A stretch of DNA of 64,000 nucleotides from Shewanella pealeana ATCC 700345. GTDB taxonomy: Bacteria; Pseudomonadota; Gammaproteobacteria; Enterobacterales; Shewanellaceae. Both the position numbers and the translations under genes were made by a program. A model generated the notes under the pieces. It was not told the origin of the DNA. It ran no database searches and saw only the letters and a list, made by a program, of their open reading frames with translations. Location: NCBI RefSeq assembly GCF_000018285.1, contig NC_009901.1, positions 867,001 through 931,000 of the forward strand, given 5' to 3'. Positions 26,397 to 36,412 of the stretch are shown piece after piece (position 1 is the first letter of the stretch; each line of letters begins with the position of its first letter).

Positions 26397-28187
26397 ATGA
26401 AAAACTTTAAAAAAGCAGTGTGTATTGCAACACTTCTAGGCTCAGCAGGCTTTATGTCTACCGCGATTGCCGCTGATAACTTGGCTGAGTTCCACGGTGA
26501 AAACCAAGAGTGTGATAGCTGCCATATGCCAGACGGTGAGCTATCGAACGACAGCTTAACCTATGAGAATGCGCAGTGTGTATCTTGTCACGGTACACTG
26601 GCTGAAGTTGCTGAAGAAACTAAACATGAGCACTACAATGCCCATGAATCTCATTTCCCTGGCGATGTGTCTTGTACTTCTTGTCACAGCGCTCACGAAA
26701 AATCTATGGTTTACTGTGACTCTTGCCATAGCTTCGACTTTGACATGCCTTACACTAAGAAGTGGGAACGTCACGAGCCAAGCATCGATGAGTTATTAAA
26801 AGACCAGTCTGACCGTCAGGCGGCGCTAGCCGAAGCACCACGTGACACAGTTGATGTTGTGGTTGTTGGTTCTGGTGGTGCAGGTTTCTCTGCTGCCGTA
26901 TCAGCACACGATCACGGCGCTAAAGTGATTCTAATTGAAAAAGAGCCAGTTATTGGTGGTAACGCTAAGCTTGCAGCCGGTGGTATGAACGCCGCTTGGA
27001 CTGACCAACAAAAAGCGAAAGGCATCAAAGATAGTGTTGAGTCTATGTACAAAGACACTATGAAAGGTGGCCGTGACTTAAACGAGCCTGCACTAGTTGA
27101 AGTATTAACTTCACACTCTAAAGGTTCAGTTGACTGGTTAACTGGCATGGGCGCAGATCTTAACGACGTAGGTCGTATGGGTGGTGCTTCTGCTAACCGT
27201 TCACACCGTCCAACAGGTGGTGCAGGTGTTGGTGCTCACGTAATCCAAGTGCTTTACGATAACGCCGTTAAGCGTGACGTTGATATGCGCATGAACACAC
27301 GTGGTATCGAAATCCTTAAAGACGACAAAGGCAACGTTAAGGGCCTACTCGTTAAAGGCATGTACAAAGGTTACTACTGGATTAAAGCTGACGCCGTTAT
27401 CCTAGCAACAGGTGGTTTTGCTAAGAACAATGACCGTGTAGCTAAGCTTGATCCTAAGCTAAAAGGCTTTATCTCTACTAACCAACCAGGTGCGACTGGT
27501 GACGGTATCGATGTTGCAGCAAATGCTGGCGCTGCGATGACTGATCTACAGTACATCCAGGCTCACCCTACGCTATCTGTTAAAGGTGGTGTGATGGTAA
27601 CTGAAGCGGTTCGTGGTAACGGTGCAATCTTGGTTAACCGTGAAGGTAAGCGCTTCGTTAACGAAATCACCACTCGTGATAAGGCTTCTGCAGCTATTCT
27701 GAACCAAACGGGTAAGTCTGCATTCCTAATCTTTGATGACTCAGTACGTAAGTCTCTAAGTAAGATTGATAAGTATATCGGTCTAGGTGTTGCTCCAAGT
27801 GCTGACTCGCTAGTTAAGCTAGGTGAGATGGAACAGATTGATGGTAAAGCTCTAACTGAAACTGTTGCGCGCTACAACAGCCTAGTGAAGAGCGGTAAAG
27901 ACGCAGACTTCGGTCGTCCTAACCTACCTCGTGCCCTTAACGAAGGTAACTACTACGCAATCGAAGTGACTCCTGGTGTTCACCACACTATGGGCGGCGT
28001 GAAGATTGATTCTAAAGCTGAAATCATGAACGCTAAGCAGCAGGTTATCCCAGGTCTATACGGCGCGGGTGAAGTAACTGGTGGTGTTCACGGTGCTAAC
28101 CGTCTAGGTGGTAACGCTATCTCTGATATCGTCACCTTCGGTAGAATGGCTGGTGAGAATGCAGCCGAGTACTCTAAAAAGAATTAG
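26397..28187 (+). CDS. fccA: Periplasmic flavocytochrome c fumarate reductase
   Basis: 596 residues. A signal peptide ends at STAIA-ADN (residue 25), leaving a 571-residue mature protein, the length of Shewanella Fcc3. The N-terminal domain has four CxxCH heme sites (CDSCH at 39, then CVSCH, CTSCH, CDSCH). The flavin domain starts with [14 protein letters not shown] and has the clamp and active-site segments [31 protein letters not shown] and [12 protein letters not shown]. The segments expected to hold the catalytic His and Arg residues are present. It reduces fumarate to succinate in the periplasm with electrons from CymA. A GAGGAAATGAG leader carries the ribosome site. The gene is divergent from a dicarboxylate-type two-component system. 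Confidence 0.97.
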   Translation: MKNFKKAVCIATLLGSAGFMSTAIAADNLAEFHGENQECDSCHMPDGELSNDSLTYENAQCVSCHGTLAEVAEETKHEHYNAHESHFPGDVSCTSCHSAHEKSMVYCDSCHSFDFDMPYTKKWERHEPSIDELLKDQSDRQAALAEAPRDTVDVVVVGSGGAGFSAAVSAHDHGAKVILIEKEPVIGGNAKLAAGGMNAAWTDQQKAKGIKDSVESMYKDTMKGGRDLNEPALVEVLTSHSKGSVDWLTGMGADLNDVGRMGGASANRSHRPTGGAGVGAHVIQVLYDNAVKRDVDMRMNTRGIEILKDDKGNVKGLLVKGMYKGYYWIKADAVILATGGFAKNNDRVAKLDPKLKGFISTNQPGATGDGIDVAANAGAAMTDLQYIQAHPTLSVKGGVMVTEAVRGNGAILVNREGKRFVNEITTRDKASAAILNQTGKSAFLIFDDSVRKSLSKIDKYIGLGVAPSADSLVKLGEMEQIDGKALTETVARYNSLVKSGKDADFGRPNLPRALNEGNYYAIEVTPGVHHTMGGVKIDSKAEIMNAKQQVIPGLYGAGEVTGGVHGANRLGGNAISDIVTFGRMAGENAAEYSKKN

Positions 28188-28270
28188 TCTAAGAAGAACT
28201 AGTCTCTTTTAGACTAATCTTGGAAGTGTTAGTCGGGGTTGAGATTTGAGTTAAGTTTCAGCCTCAGATT

Positions 28271-28315
28271 AAAAAACAAAAGCCTTTATCTTATAGATGG
28301 AGGCTTTTTTGTTTT
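28271..28315 (+). terminator. Terminator after fccA
   Basis: AAAACAAAAGCCT-loop-AGGCTTTTTTGTTTT, a 13-bp stem with T-rich tail about 85 bases after the stop. Confidence 0.8.
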
Positions 28316-28349
28316 CTTAGTTTCAGTTGAGAGTGATTGATACCAAAGG

Positions 28350-28676
28350 CGTGAAGCAATCAAGCTGCGCTTGATAAAGGTCGAGGCGTTGCCACTTACC
28401 AAGCTGTGCTTGAGCTTGGAGTTAGACTGCGTTTAACAATCAACGTCGTGGCGCTTCGCCCACACCCGAGCCAAGGGGGAAAGCGCTTGTCCCCCTTAAC
28501 AAACCCTCAGCGCCCCTACGAAGTTGTGACCCCTCAGTTATTTTCGACAATCGCTATCGCCTCATATTCGCCGTCCATGGCTCACCTAAGGCTATCTCGG
28601 CATCCATGCCTCGCTCACGCGATTGTCTTCAATAACTTCGGCAACTCCGATGGGGGATTGGAGTGCCTGTGAATGT
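28350..28676 (+). repeat. Foldback intergenic element, copy A
   Basis: Starts with two small hairpins (ATCAAGC-TGC-GCTTGAT and GTTAGAC-TGC-GTTTAAC), then GTCGTGGCGCTTCGCCCAC, a CCCGAGCCAAGGGGG/CCCCCTT stem, CCCCTACGAAGTTG, a variable part with GGCATCCATGCC, and an ending AACTTCGGCAACTCCGATGG. The same blocks occur in copies B-E. Any ORF across it is coincidental. Confidence 0.85.
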
Positions 28677-28679
28677 GGT

Positions 28680-28947
28680 GGTTGGACTTTTTCCTTTTTG
28701 AGTTTTAGGCGATAAGCAGCATAAAATAGTTGCAAGCCTGCAGACCTACTTTTCTTATCAATAATTGATAGTTACTGATGACTTTGGATAAGACATCAAT
28801 ATCAATGTTCATTTTTCAGTTTTTGCTCGTTTATCCAGTATGACTTTGTTAGGGTGCTTATAAATCAATGGCTTCGATTGCTCGTAGCTTAAGTAATAGC
28901 ATTTATTAAATGCGTATACGCACTATATAAATGTTAGTGCCTTTAAG
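28680..28947. other. AT-rich leader before the hydrolase gene, similar to 37740-37898
   Basis: Shares with the region before 37899 the blocks GCTCGTTTAT, CTTATAAATCAAT, TTTATTAAATG, a GCGTATACGC or GTACGCATGCGC palindrome followed by ACTATA, and a final GTTA. The two small orphan genes were thus placed next to a common leader. Confidence 0.65.
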
Positions 28948-29763
28948 GTGGTCAATTTGAAATCTTGGTTAATCATAGGTTTGTTTTTATTTTCAAATGC
29001 AGTATCGGCTGCTGCTTCTATGGTGAAAGTTAAAAACTATGATGTTGAATACGAGATGGCAGGAAGCGGTGATGTTATTGTGTTGCTAGAAGCAGGTGGA
29101 GCTGCTGGATTAAGTGATTGGGAGCCTATTTTTAAGGATTTAGCAAAAATTACGACCGTAATTCGTTATTCTCGCCTGGGTAATGGACGCTCTTACCCTT
29201 TAAAGAAAAATTACAGCTCAGAAGAGTACGCAGAAGAAGCACTCTTATTTTTAAAATCGATTAATATAAACAAACCTATTGTATATGTTGCTCACTCTTA
29301 TGTTGCCTATATTGCGAGGATATTTGCTGCTAGATATCCCGATAAAGTGGCAGCATTAATGCTTGTAGAGCCTGCATCAGAGCATGATGTGGATATAATG
29401 AGAGAAATTAATCTTGCTATCGCTGAGCAAGAAATAGCCCAGATTAAGGTTGATGATCTGGCTAATGGGATGTCAAATCAATATTTAGATTTTTGGGCGA
29501 AACGCCCCTTGCCTGATTACCCTCAGATACCAGATATTCCAGTTAGCGTTATTGCTTCTATAAAAAAATATAAAGAGCCAAGTGTTTTATTTTTTAGCGA
29601 CAGAGCAAGGGAAATGTGGGGTAAGTTACATCAGGATTGGGTTAATGAATTTCCTCAGGGGAAAATTATACTAACGGAAGAAAGTTACCATCATCCGCAA
29701 TTTGACGAGCCACAGATGGTTATAAGAGAAATAAAAGAGCTTATTGGTAAAGTCAAACACTAA
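28948..29763 (+). CDS. Alpha/beta hydrolase, secreted
   Basis: About 270 residues with a signal peptide (LIIGLFLFSNAVSAAAS). Alpha/beta hydrolase marks are the oxyanion-side LLEAGGAAG, the nucleophile elbow AHSYVA (Ser retained; the usual G-x-S-x-G is A-x-S-x-V) and a C-terminal SYHHPQFDEP with the catalytic His. Start GTG 28948 or TTG 28957; the latter has AAGGTGG about six bases upstream and begins directly with the signal peptide. It is low in GC compared with neighbours. The stop is followed at once by CACTAACAAACC, an attC-like R'' element, and the gene is preceded by GTTAGTGC, which is its complement. Substrate unknown. Confidence 0.75.
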   Translation: MVNLKSWLIIGLFLFSNAVSAAASMVKVKNYDVEYEMAGSGDVIVLLEAGGAAGLSDWEPIFKDLAKITTVIRYSRLGNGRSYPLKKNYSSEEYAEEALLFLKSININKPIVYVAHSYVAYIARIFAARYPDKVAALMLVEPASEHDVDIMREINLAIAEQEIAQIKVDDLANGMSNQYLDFWAKRPLPDYPQIPDIPVSVIASIKKYKEPSVLFFSDRAREMWGKLHQDWVNEFPQGKIILTEESYHHPQFDEPQMVIREIKELIGKVKH

Positions 29764-29882
29764 CAAACCAATCAATCTGGACTACTAAAGCTCGGCTCCC
29801 CTACGCCGTATAGCCTAGTATTATCCTCCTTATTTGGGACATTTGAAATATTCAAATGCCTAGCTTAAGTATCCCTACTCAA

Positions 29883-30236
29883 ATCACAGAAAACACCTAC
29901 TCCCCATCGAAGTTGCCGAAATGCGTAGATGAAAATGCTGTGGAGTCATCATGGATGATGGTTCAGGCTCAGCGGGACATGGATGTCCCATCTGAGCCGT
30001 TAGGCAATTTTTATTGGAGTATGAGGCTCGTATCTAATGCATGTAACTTCGTCGGGGCGGCTCGGGTGATGCAAGAGGGGGAAGCTGTTGTCCCCCTTTT
30101 GCCCGAGTGTGAGCTGGAGGCTCACGACTTTAGTTGTTAGACGCAGTCTTATTGAATGACTTTGGTCAGGCGCAGCCTGATGCATTACCAATGTAGGGCG
30201 AAGCGCCGCGACGTTAGTTGTTAGGCAAAGCCTAAC
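29883..30236 (-). repeat. Foldback intergenic element, copy B
   Basis: Inverse orientation to copy A: begins ACAGAAAACACC, CCCCATCGAAGTTGCCGAA, has the GTCGGGGCGGCTCGGGTGATG and GAGGGGGAAGC...CCCCCTTTTGCCCGAG stem, GTGAGCTGGAGGCTCAC, and ends in two nested GTTAGRC/GYYTAAC junctions. The last, GTTAGGC-AAA-GCCTAAC (30220-30236), touches the stop codon of the TraB-like gene. Confidence 0.85.
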
Positions 30237-31313
30237 CTAATGCCTCATCGGTGCGTAATCTTCAAATTGCACGATATTGACTCCGACCATATTTGATAAG
30301 TATTGCTCTAAGAAAACCTTGTGATTGGCTCCTATTATAATAACAAGCCTACCGCCAACGTGATCAGCGACTACCCGCATTATATTTGAAGCCATATTGA
30401 GGTTCCGTATCTCCCATAGGGCGACTCTCGCCAGTGCAGATTTTGGCTCCAAATCTTTATCTACAAAACCTAACCATTCCTTATTGATTACGTCAGATTG
30501 ATACTCTTCGCTATTGAACCAGTAAAACAGAGGTAGCCAATCTCCTGTCTCCAGTGCTTGAGATTTTAATTTCTCGGGTTTGGTTATATATTCGCTTGAG
30601 TGGAATTCAGCCCAAAAGGTTGATTCTTGGTAAGACGGCATTAACTCACTGACGATGTTGCCGTACATGTCTTTGTCTAAATGATCGTCAATAGGATATA
30701 AACGATTTAGGTTAAGTCTTTCAGCTAATTCGACTGCAATGACATTTATTTCGTTGTTACGATTTGTTTGCTTATGAAGAAATGCTTGTAGTTCTTTCGA
30801 AAGGCTATCGTTAGGGATGTTAGCATCTAACAGACTCCAGTGAAGCGCCGCTGTGTCACGGTTGTAGCCTGCTATAGCTAGCTTGATAAGCTCTATTCTT
30901 TTCTGCTGGCTAAACTGGTTTTTAGTCAGCAATTTATTCATTTTGTTAATCGCGTCATGAGCTGAAACCCCTAAAGCTTTCTGCTCTTTTCCTGCTAATG
31001 ACAAAAGTGTATCACCGACAAATTGTGATAAAACTTCTTGATACTCTTCTGAGCCATTGAGCATAGTAATTATGTCTTCTGCCCTTAGTGATTCGATAGC
31101 GACAGCGGTAGGGTTAAATGTTTCTAGCATTTGGATGACGGGGACAAACTCTTCCCTGTTTAGCTCACCTTTAATTGTATTGAGGTGTGTACTCCCTAAG
31201 ATCATGACTTCTGTTTTATGTTTGGCTTTGGCATTTAAACTTTGAATATGCTGCTTCGCAAAAATATTATGCGATATCGACAGACATATAATTAAGGCTA
31301 AAAATCTACACAT
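30237..31313 (-). CDS. TraB/Tiki-like (DUF5694-type) secreted protein
   Basis: 358 residues with a signal peptide (FLALIICLSISHNIFA-KQ, about residue 19). The start of the mature part, VMILGSTHLN, and the end, RLVIIIGANHKVFLEQYL, each hold a G-x-x-H, the paired metal-binding motif of the TraB/PrgY/Tiki and GumN superfamily of membrane-associated metal-dependent proteases. A conserved AIESL follows the first. The role in this host is unknown. GC is lower than in the core genes. The stop is followed on the same strand by GTTAGGC-TTT-GCCTAACAA, an attC-like junction. Neighbours on both sides are foldback elements. Confidence 0.7.
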   Translation of the reverse strand: MCRFLALIICLSISHNIFAKQHIQSLNAKAKHKTEVMILGSTHLNTIKGELNREEFVPVIQMLETFNPTAVAIESLRAEDIITMLNGSEEYQEVLSQFVGDTLLSLAGKEQKALGVSAHDAINKMNKLLTKNQFSQQKRIELIKLAIAGYNRDTAALHWSLLDANIPNDSLSKELQAFLHKQTNRNNEINVIAVELAERLNLNRLYPIDDHLDKDMYGNIVSELMPSYQESTFWAEFHSSEYITKPEKLKSQALETGDWLPLFYWFNSEEYQSDVINKEWLGFVDKDLEPKSALARVALWEIRNLNMASNIMRVVADHVGGRLVIIIGANHKVFLEQYLSNMVGVNIVQFEDYAPMRH

Positions 31314-31581
31314 CGACAGTCCTCCTTGATTGTGTTTTTACAATATATGAGGTTTGGCTAGGGTTTTAAACTGTAGAGTGCTGGATAAGATGTAAAGTGC
31401 ATACAAGCGTTGTAAATGCACTATTTCACAGTATATATATCTGCTTTTAACTATTTTGACTTCCATTAAATAAGCCAAAAATCACATCATAATATGCTGT
31501 GGTTTAGGGTCACTTATTGGAATAAATCGGGTCAGGGTAAACATTCAGATATATGCCTAATCCAATTTTTTCGCTTTACTA

Positions 31582-31915
31582 ACAGAAAACACCCATTCCC
31601 CATCGAAGTTGCCGAAGTACGCAGATAACAAATGCCGTAGAACCATCATGGATGATGGTTCAGGCTCGGGGGGACATGGCCGTTCTTTGGCATCCATGCC
31701 ATCACGGCATTTGTGAATCCATTCACATCAGATGTCCCATCTGAGCCGTTAGGCAATTTTTATTGGAGTATGAGGCCCGTATCTAATGCATGTAACTTCG
31801 TCGGGGCGGCTCGGGTGATGCAAGAGGGGGAAGCTGCTGTCCCCCTTTTGCCCGAGTGTGAGCTGGAAGCTCACGACTTTAGTTGTTAGACGAAGTCTAA
31901 CTTAAAGGTCAAGCG
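31582..31915 (-). repeat. Foldback intergenic element, copy C
   Basis: Begins ACAGAAAACACCCATTCCCC and ends GTTAGAC-GAA-GTCTAAC (31885-31901), with the same stems as copy B and over 200 near-identical bases shared with it. An extra palindromic block, GGCATCCATGCC followed by TGTGAATCCATTCACA, is inserted in the variable part. Confidence 0.85.
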
Positions 31916-31919
31916 AAGC

Positions 31920-32534
31920 TTGATTGCTAATACAAAGTGGCTGAGTTCGACGCCACCACGACGATGAAAATCCTGATATAGCTCAAACAAACGATAAATT
32001 AGTAAAATTATTTTTGTTTTAAATGTTGATTTTGCTGCTGTTCTTTCGGTAAAAAAATTACCAGTTTTCGCATAAAACATCTAAATATATTTACTTTAAC
32101 TTTAAGTTTAGTAATTTTCGTTCATATCTTAAATTGTCTTGAATATAAAACAGTGTGTGCGCTGCTTTCATGCTGCTAATAAGCTCTGGCTCTATGGCTT
32201 TGTATTCATTTGATAAACACCTTTTGGTTGGTTTTTTTGTTGTCCTTTTGGGTGGACAATGCTGTCTGCGTTGGCGCTGGGGTGCCTAATCACGATTTGG
32301 TGTGATTAAAACAGTGATATCACGCATATTTAAGCGGTTATTTGTATTAAAAGTACAACTGGCCACTTTTTAGCTTTGGCTGATTTGTGGGCTTTTGGGG
32401 TACTAGTAATCCTATTCAGTGCTGCTGTAAGCTCCGGATTCTTGATCTTAAATGATGGCTTCAAGCTTGGGGCTTTTACTGCTTAGAGCTGTCAATAATA
32501 CCAAAAATAATACCTATACCTTATAAGGACGAGA
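31920..32534. promoter_or_regulatory. Leader of the nucleoside transport operon, with dyads
   Basis: No gene is seen. Dyads are TTGTCC-N8-GGACAA (32240-32259), AATCAC-N8-GTGATT (32288-32307) and GTGATATCAC (32313-32322). The last two share the GTGAT/ATCAC half-site. They are 210-295 bases before the BMP gene and could be operators; an alternative is chance in an AT-rich region. Confidence 0.4.
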
Positions 32535-33539
32535 ATGATGAAAATCCTGAGCGCAACTGCTGCCGCAGTCACTCTAGCAATGTGTTCGTTTGCAGCTTCT
32601 GCCGCAGACTTTAAGCCTGCTGTTGCTTTTGATACAACGGGTAAGTTCGATAAATCTTTCAACCAAGCCGTTTACCAAAATGGTGTATTGAAGTTTAACG
32701 AAAGCTCAGATATTGAAGTGCGTGAATTCGTACCTTCAAATGATGCGCAGCGTGAGCAGGGTCTTGAGCGTTTAGCACGTCGTGGCTTTAGCCCAATCGT
32801 TGTTGTTGGCTTTATGTATGGCTCAGCACTTGAAAAAGTTGCTAAGAAATACCCTGAGACTGAATTTGTTATTATTGACTCAGTTGTTGACCTGCCAAAC
32901 GTTAAGTCACTTGTCTTTGAAGAGCATGAAGGTTCATTCCTTGTTGGTGCACTTGCTGTGATGAAGTCTGAAACCAACAAGATTGGTTTTGTTGGCGGCA
33001 TGGATATTCCTCTCATTCGTAAGTTTGCTTGTGGTTACGAGCAAGGCGCGAAGTTCATGAGCCAAGATGCTGAAGTATTCCAAAACATGACTGGTTCTAC
33101 TATCGCTGCATGGAATGATCCAGCACGTGGTGCAGAACTTTCTAAGAGCCAGTTCACTAAAGGCGCTGACGTAATTTTCGCCGCTGCTGGTGGTACAGGT
33201 GTGGGTGTTTATCAAGCGGCTAAAGATGAAGGTAAGTACGCTATTGGTGTTGATTCAAACCAAAACTATATCCACCCAGGCGTAATGCTAACTTCTATGG
33301 TTAAGCAAGTGGGTGTTGCAACATTTGAAGTATTTAAAGCCGCTGAAAAAGGCACATTTGTTGCGGGTATTGATAGCCGTGGTCTAGAAGAAAATGGTGT
33401 TAACTGGGCATTAGATGAGCATAACCGTGCATTGGTTACTCCAGAAATGGAAGCAAAACTAGCTGATATCACAAAGAAAATTATTGCGGGCGAGATTGTT
33501 GTTCATGACTATATGAAAGACAACAGCTGTAAATATTAA
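32535..33539 (+). CDS. BMP-family ABC transporter substrate-binding protein (nucleoside type)
   Basis: 334 residues with a Sec signal peptide (cleavage about ASA-ADF, residue 23; no lipobox Cys, so periplasmic rather than lipoprotein). The Bmp fold is shown by AFDTTGKFDKSFNQAVYQ, the nucleoside-contacting DKSFN motif, VGFMYGSALEKVAKKYP and FVGGMDIPLIRKFACGYEQGA. Family members (PnrA/TmpC, BmpA, NupN) bind purine nucleosides. It heads a four-gene operon with an ATPase and two permeases. An AAGGA site lies six bases before ATG 32535. Substrate (guanosine, inosine or others) is not determined. Confidence 0.92.
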   Translation: MMKILSATAAAVTLAMCSFAASAADFKPAVAFDTTGKFDKSFNQAVYQNGVLKFNESSDIEVREFVPSNDAQREQGLERLARRGFSPIVVVGFMYGSALEKVAKKYPETEFVIIDSVVDLPNVKSLVFEEHEGSFLVGALAVMKSETNKIGFVGGMDIPLIRKFACGYEQGAKFMSQDAEVFQNMTGSTIAAWNDPARGAELSKSQFTKGADVIFAAAGGTGVGVYQAAKDEGKYAIGVDSNQNYIHPGVMLTSMVKQVGVATFEVFKAAEKGTFVAGIDSRGLEENGVNWALDEHNRALVTPEMEAKLADITKKIIAGEIVVHDYMKDNSCKY

Positions 33540-33692
33540 GCCGTATTAAGATTGATTTAGCTCCTTGGTTACTGACTGGGGAGCTTTATTATAAGTGGCA
33601 ATTTTTAAGAGTTAATTTTTAAATCATTATTTGATCAATGTTTATTTATCAATGTCTATTCATCAATGTCGATCAAGACATTTGAGATAATT

Positions 33693-35282
33693 ATGACCAT
33701 GTCTACATACGCAAAAGAAAAATCAGATGAGCGTCCCGTTGCCCTTGAGCTGCGTGGTATCAATAAAAGATTCGGCGCAGTTCACGCCAACAAAGATATC
33801 TGCTTAAAAATTCCTGCTGGCACCATTCACGGTATTATCGGTGAGAACGGTGCAGGTAAATCCACCTTGATGAATATCATTTATGGTTTCTACACCGCAG
33901 ATAAGGGTGAGATCCTGATTGATGGCATCGAGCGCAAGCTGGCTAACTCTAAAGAAGCCATCAGTTATGGCATTGGCATGGTGCATCAGCACTTTATGTT
34001 GGTTGACAATTTCACCGTACTTGAGAATGTCATCTTAGGTGCTGAAGAGGGCGGTTTACTTAAGCCTAGCCTTAGAAAGGCGCGCAAAGAGCTTGAGCGT
34101 TTAGCCAAAGAATACCAACTCGATGTACCCCTCGATAGCCTAATTGAAGAGCTGTCAGTTGGATTACAGCAACGAGTCGAGATCTTAAAAGCGCTATATC
34201 GCGGCGCAAAAATTCTTATTCTAGACGAGCCAACTGGCGTACTAACGCCGCAAGAAACTGAGCACCTATTCCATATTTTCGATGCCTTGCGAGCGCAAGG
34301 GGTCACTATCTTATTGATTACCCATAAACTAAAAGAGATCCTCTCTGCCACTGACAATGTGTCGGTAATGCGCCAAGGTGAAATGGTTGCTCATAGAGAA
34401 ACGGCTCACACCAATAAAGAAGAGCTCGCAGAGTTGATGGTTGGCCGTAAGGTTCGCCTTAAAGCTGAAAAAAGTGATGCGCATCCGACCGAGGTATTAC
34501 TTTCAACCCATCAGCTTACTTATACCGACAGCATGGGCGTAGATCGCCTTAAAGAAGTGTCGATTGAGATTAAAGCGGGTGAAGTGGTTGGTGTTGCAGG
34601 AGTCTCTGGTAATGGTCAATCAGAGCTATTAAGTGCACTAGCCGGGCTTATCACACCAACGCGCGGTTCAATTAAGATTGGCGATAAAGTGATTGATGCC
34701 AACAACCCAACTTGCGCCGATGGTATGCGCAAATTAAAGGTTGGTCACATACCAGAAGATAGATTGGTAATGGGCTTAATCAAGTCTTTCACTGCAGAAG
34801 AGTCGGCCATTCTTGGTCATCATAATCAGTCACAGTACAACGGCGTTTTATTGAATAAGCCTAAGTACATTAACGCTGAGTGTAAGCGTTTGATGGATGA
34901 GTGGGATGTTAGACCTCGAGATCCTAAGCTGAAAAGCTCACTGTTTTCAGGCGGTAACCAGCAGAAACTGATTATTGCTCGCGAAGTGGATCAAGACCCA
35001 GATATCTTACTGATTGGTCAGCCGACCCGCGGTGTCGATATCGGTGCGATTGAGTTTATTCACAAGCGCATTATCGAGCTAAGAGAGCAAGGCAAGGGCA
35101 TTTTACTAGTATCAGTTGAGCTAGATGAAGTGATGTCGCTTGCAGATAGAATAATAGTGATGTTTGACGGCCATGTGGTTGGTGAGATTGATGCCAATAA
35201 GGCCGATGAGAAAACTTTAGGAATGATGATGGCAAATATTCTGCCAGATGAGCTGGCTGCGGATAACGGAGGTCAGCAATGA
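33693..35282 (+). CDS. ABC transporter ATP-binding protein, nucleoside type (double ABC domain)
   Basis: About 529 residues with two fused ABC domains, as in RbsA/NupA proteins. The first has Walker A GENGAGKST, signature LSVGLQQRV and Walker B LILDEPTGVLT. The second has the shifted Walker A-like GVSGNGQSE, signature FSGGNQQKL and ILLIGQPTRGVD, where the Walker B Glu is Gln. Only the first site should hydrolyse ATP fully, as is typical. The start is placed at ATG 33693, with GAGATAA upstream; the frame is open to ATG 33666, which lacks a ribosome site. The next gene's ATG overlaps the stop (ATGA). Confidence 0.92.
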   Translation: MTMSTYAKEKSDERPVALELRGINKRFGAVHANKDICLKIPAGTIHGIIGENGAGKSTLMNIIYGFYTADKGEILIDGIERKLANSKEAISYGIGMVHQHFMLVDNFTVLENVILGAEEGGLLKPSLRKARKELERLAKEYQLDVPLDSLIEELSVGLQQRVEILKALYRGAKILILDEPTGVLTPQETEHLFHIFDALRAQGVTILLITHKLKEILSATDNVSVMRQGEMVAHRETAHTNKEELAELMVGRKVRLKAEKSDAHPTEVLLSTHQLTYTDSMGVDRLKEVSIEIKAGEVVGVAGVSGNGQSELLSALAGLITPTRGSIKIGDKVIDANNPTCADGMRKLKVGHIPEDRLVMGLIKSFTAEESAILGHHNQSQYNGVLLNKPKYINAECKRLMDEWDVRPRDPKLKSSLFSGGNQQKLIIAREVDQDPDILLIGQPTRGVDIGAIEFIHKRIIELREQGKGILLVSVELDEVMSLADRIIVMFDGHVVGEIDANKADEKTLGMMMANILPDELAADNGGQQ

Positions 35283-36409
35283 ATGACTCTAAAATCCCAT
35301 CATGGGTAAATATTATTGTTTTGCCATTGATTAATATCTTTTTTGCCTTCGCCTTTGCGGCCGGTATTTTTATTGCGGTTGATGTGAATCCGATAGAAGC
35401 CGCTGGTGTAATGGTACGCGGCGCCTTGGGTTATCAAGAAGGTATTGGTTATACGCTTTATTATGCGACTAACTTTATCTTTACCGGTTTAGCCGTGGCA
35501 ATGGCATTCTCTGCAGGCCTATTTAATATTGGTGGTGAAGGTCAGGCCTATATGGGCGGCTTAGGTGTCGGGCTTGCCTGTTTAGCACTCGATAGCACCT
35601 TGCCTTTCTGGGCATTGCTGCCAATTACTATGCTTGCCAGTATGTTGTTTGGTGCGCTGTTTGCGCTGATCCCAGCTTATTTACAGGCTTACCGCGGTAG
35701 CCATATCGTGATCACCACCATCATGTTTAACTTTATCGCGTCAGCGTTAATGGTTTACCTGCTAGTAAACGTACTTAAGCTAGAAGGCCAAATGGCGCCG
35801 GTATCGCGTGTATTTGAAGAAAGCGCTGGTTTACCCATGTTCCATGAGATGACCCAGTGGTTTGGCATTTCTTTCTCACAATCACCCATGAATCTAAGCT
35901 TCTTTATTGCGCTTATCTGCTGTGTACTCGTTTGGGCGCTGCTGTGGCGTACCCGTTGGGGCTATGCAATTCGTGCCATGGGCGCGAGCCCAAGTGCGGC
36001 TGAATATGGCGGCATTAACTACAAGAAGCTGATCATTGTGGTGATGCTTATTTCTGGTGCGCTTTCGGGCATGATGGGATTGAACGAAGTTCAGGGCTAC
36101 AGCCAGCAGCTTAAACTGGACTTTGTTGCCGGTTATGGCTTTACCGGTATTGCAGTGTGTTTGATTGGCCGCAGCCATCCGATAGGGATCATCTTAGCCA
36201 GTCTACTATTTGGCGTGCTGTATCAAGGCGGCGCAGAGCTGTCATTTGACTACCCGAATATTGACCGTGAGATGATCCAAGTCGTGCAGGCGTTAGTTGT
36301 ACTGTTTAGCGGCGCATTGGCATTGATGCTAGTTAAACCGACTGAGAAGCTATTTGTGTTTCTTAATCAAAAGAAAGCAGCCCTAGGCAGCGTTAAGGCG
36401 GAGGCATAA
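35279..36409 (+). CDS. Nucleoside ABC transporter permease 1
   Basis: 376 residues, eight to ten helices, BPD_transp_2 family (YufP/NupB-like). The family sequence FNIGGEGQAYMGG and the loop GASPSAAEYGGINYKK (contact site for the ATPase, EAA-like) are visible. The start overlaps the ATPase stop by four bases. It forms the channel with the next gene product. Confidence 0.9.
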   Translation: MNDSKIPSWVNIIVLPLINIFFAFAFAAGIFIAVDVNPIEAAGVMVRGALGYQEGIGYTLYYATNFIFTGLAVAMAFSAGLFNIGGEGQAYMGGLGVGLACLALDSTLPFWALLPITMLASMLFGALFALIPAYLQAYRGSHIVITTIMFNFIASALMVYLLVNVLKLEGQMAPVSRVFEESAGLPMFHEMTQWFGISFSQSPMNLSFFIALICCVLVWALLWRTRWGYAIRAMGASPSAAEYGGINYKKLIIVVMLISGALSGMMGLNEVQGYSQQLKLDFVAGYGFTGIAVCLIGRSHPIGIILASLLFGVLYQGGAELSFDYPNIDREMIQVVQALVVLFSGALALMLVKPTEKLFVFLNQKKAALGSVKAEA

Positions 36410-36412
36410 ATT

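Noticed and set aside
28406..30191. Short ORFs at 28406-28672, 29856-30140 and 30000-30191
   Set aside because: They lie wholly in copies A and B of the foldback element and change with its block exchanges.
32288..32322. CRP sites before the BMP gene
   Set aside because: The TGTGA-type halves point the wrong way (ATCAC left, GTGAT right) for the CRP consensus; listed only as dyads.
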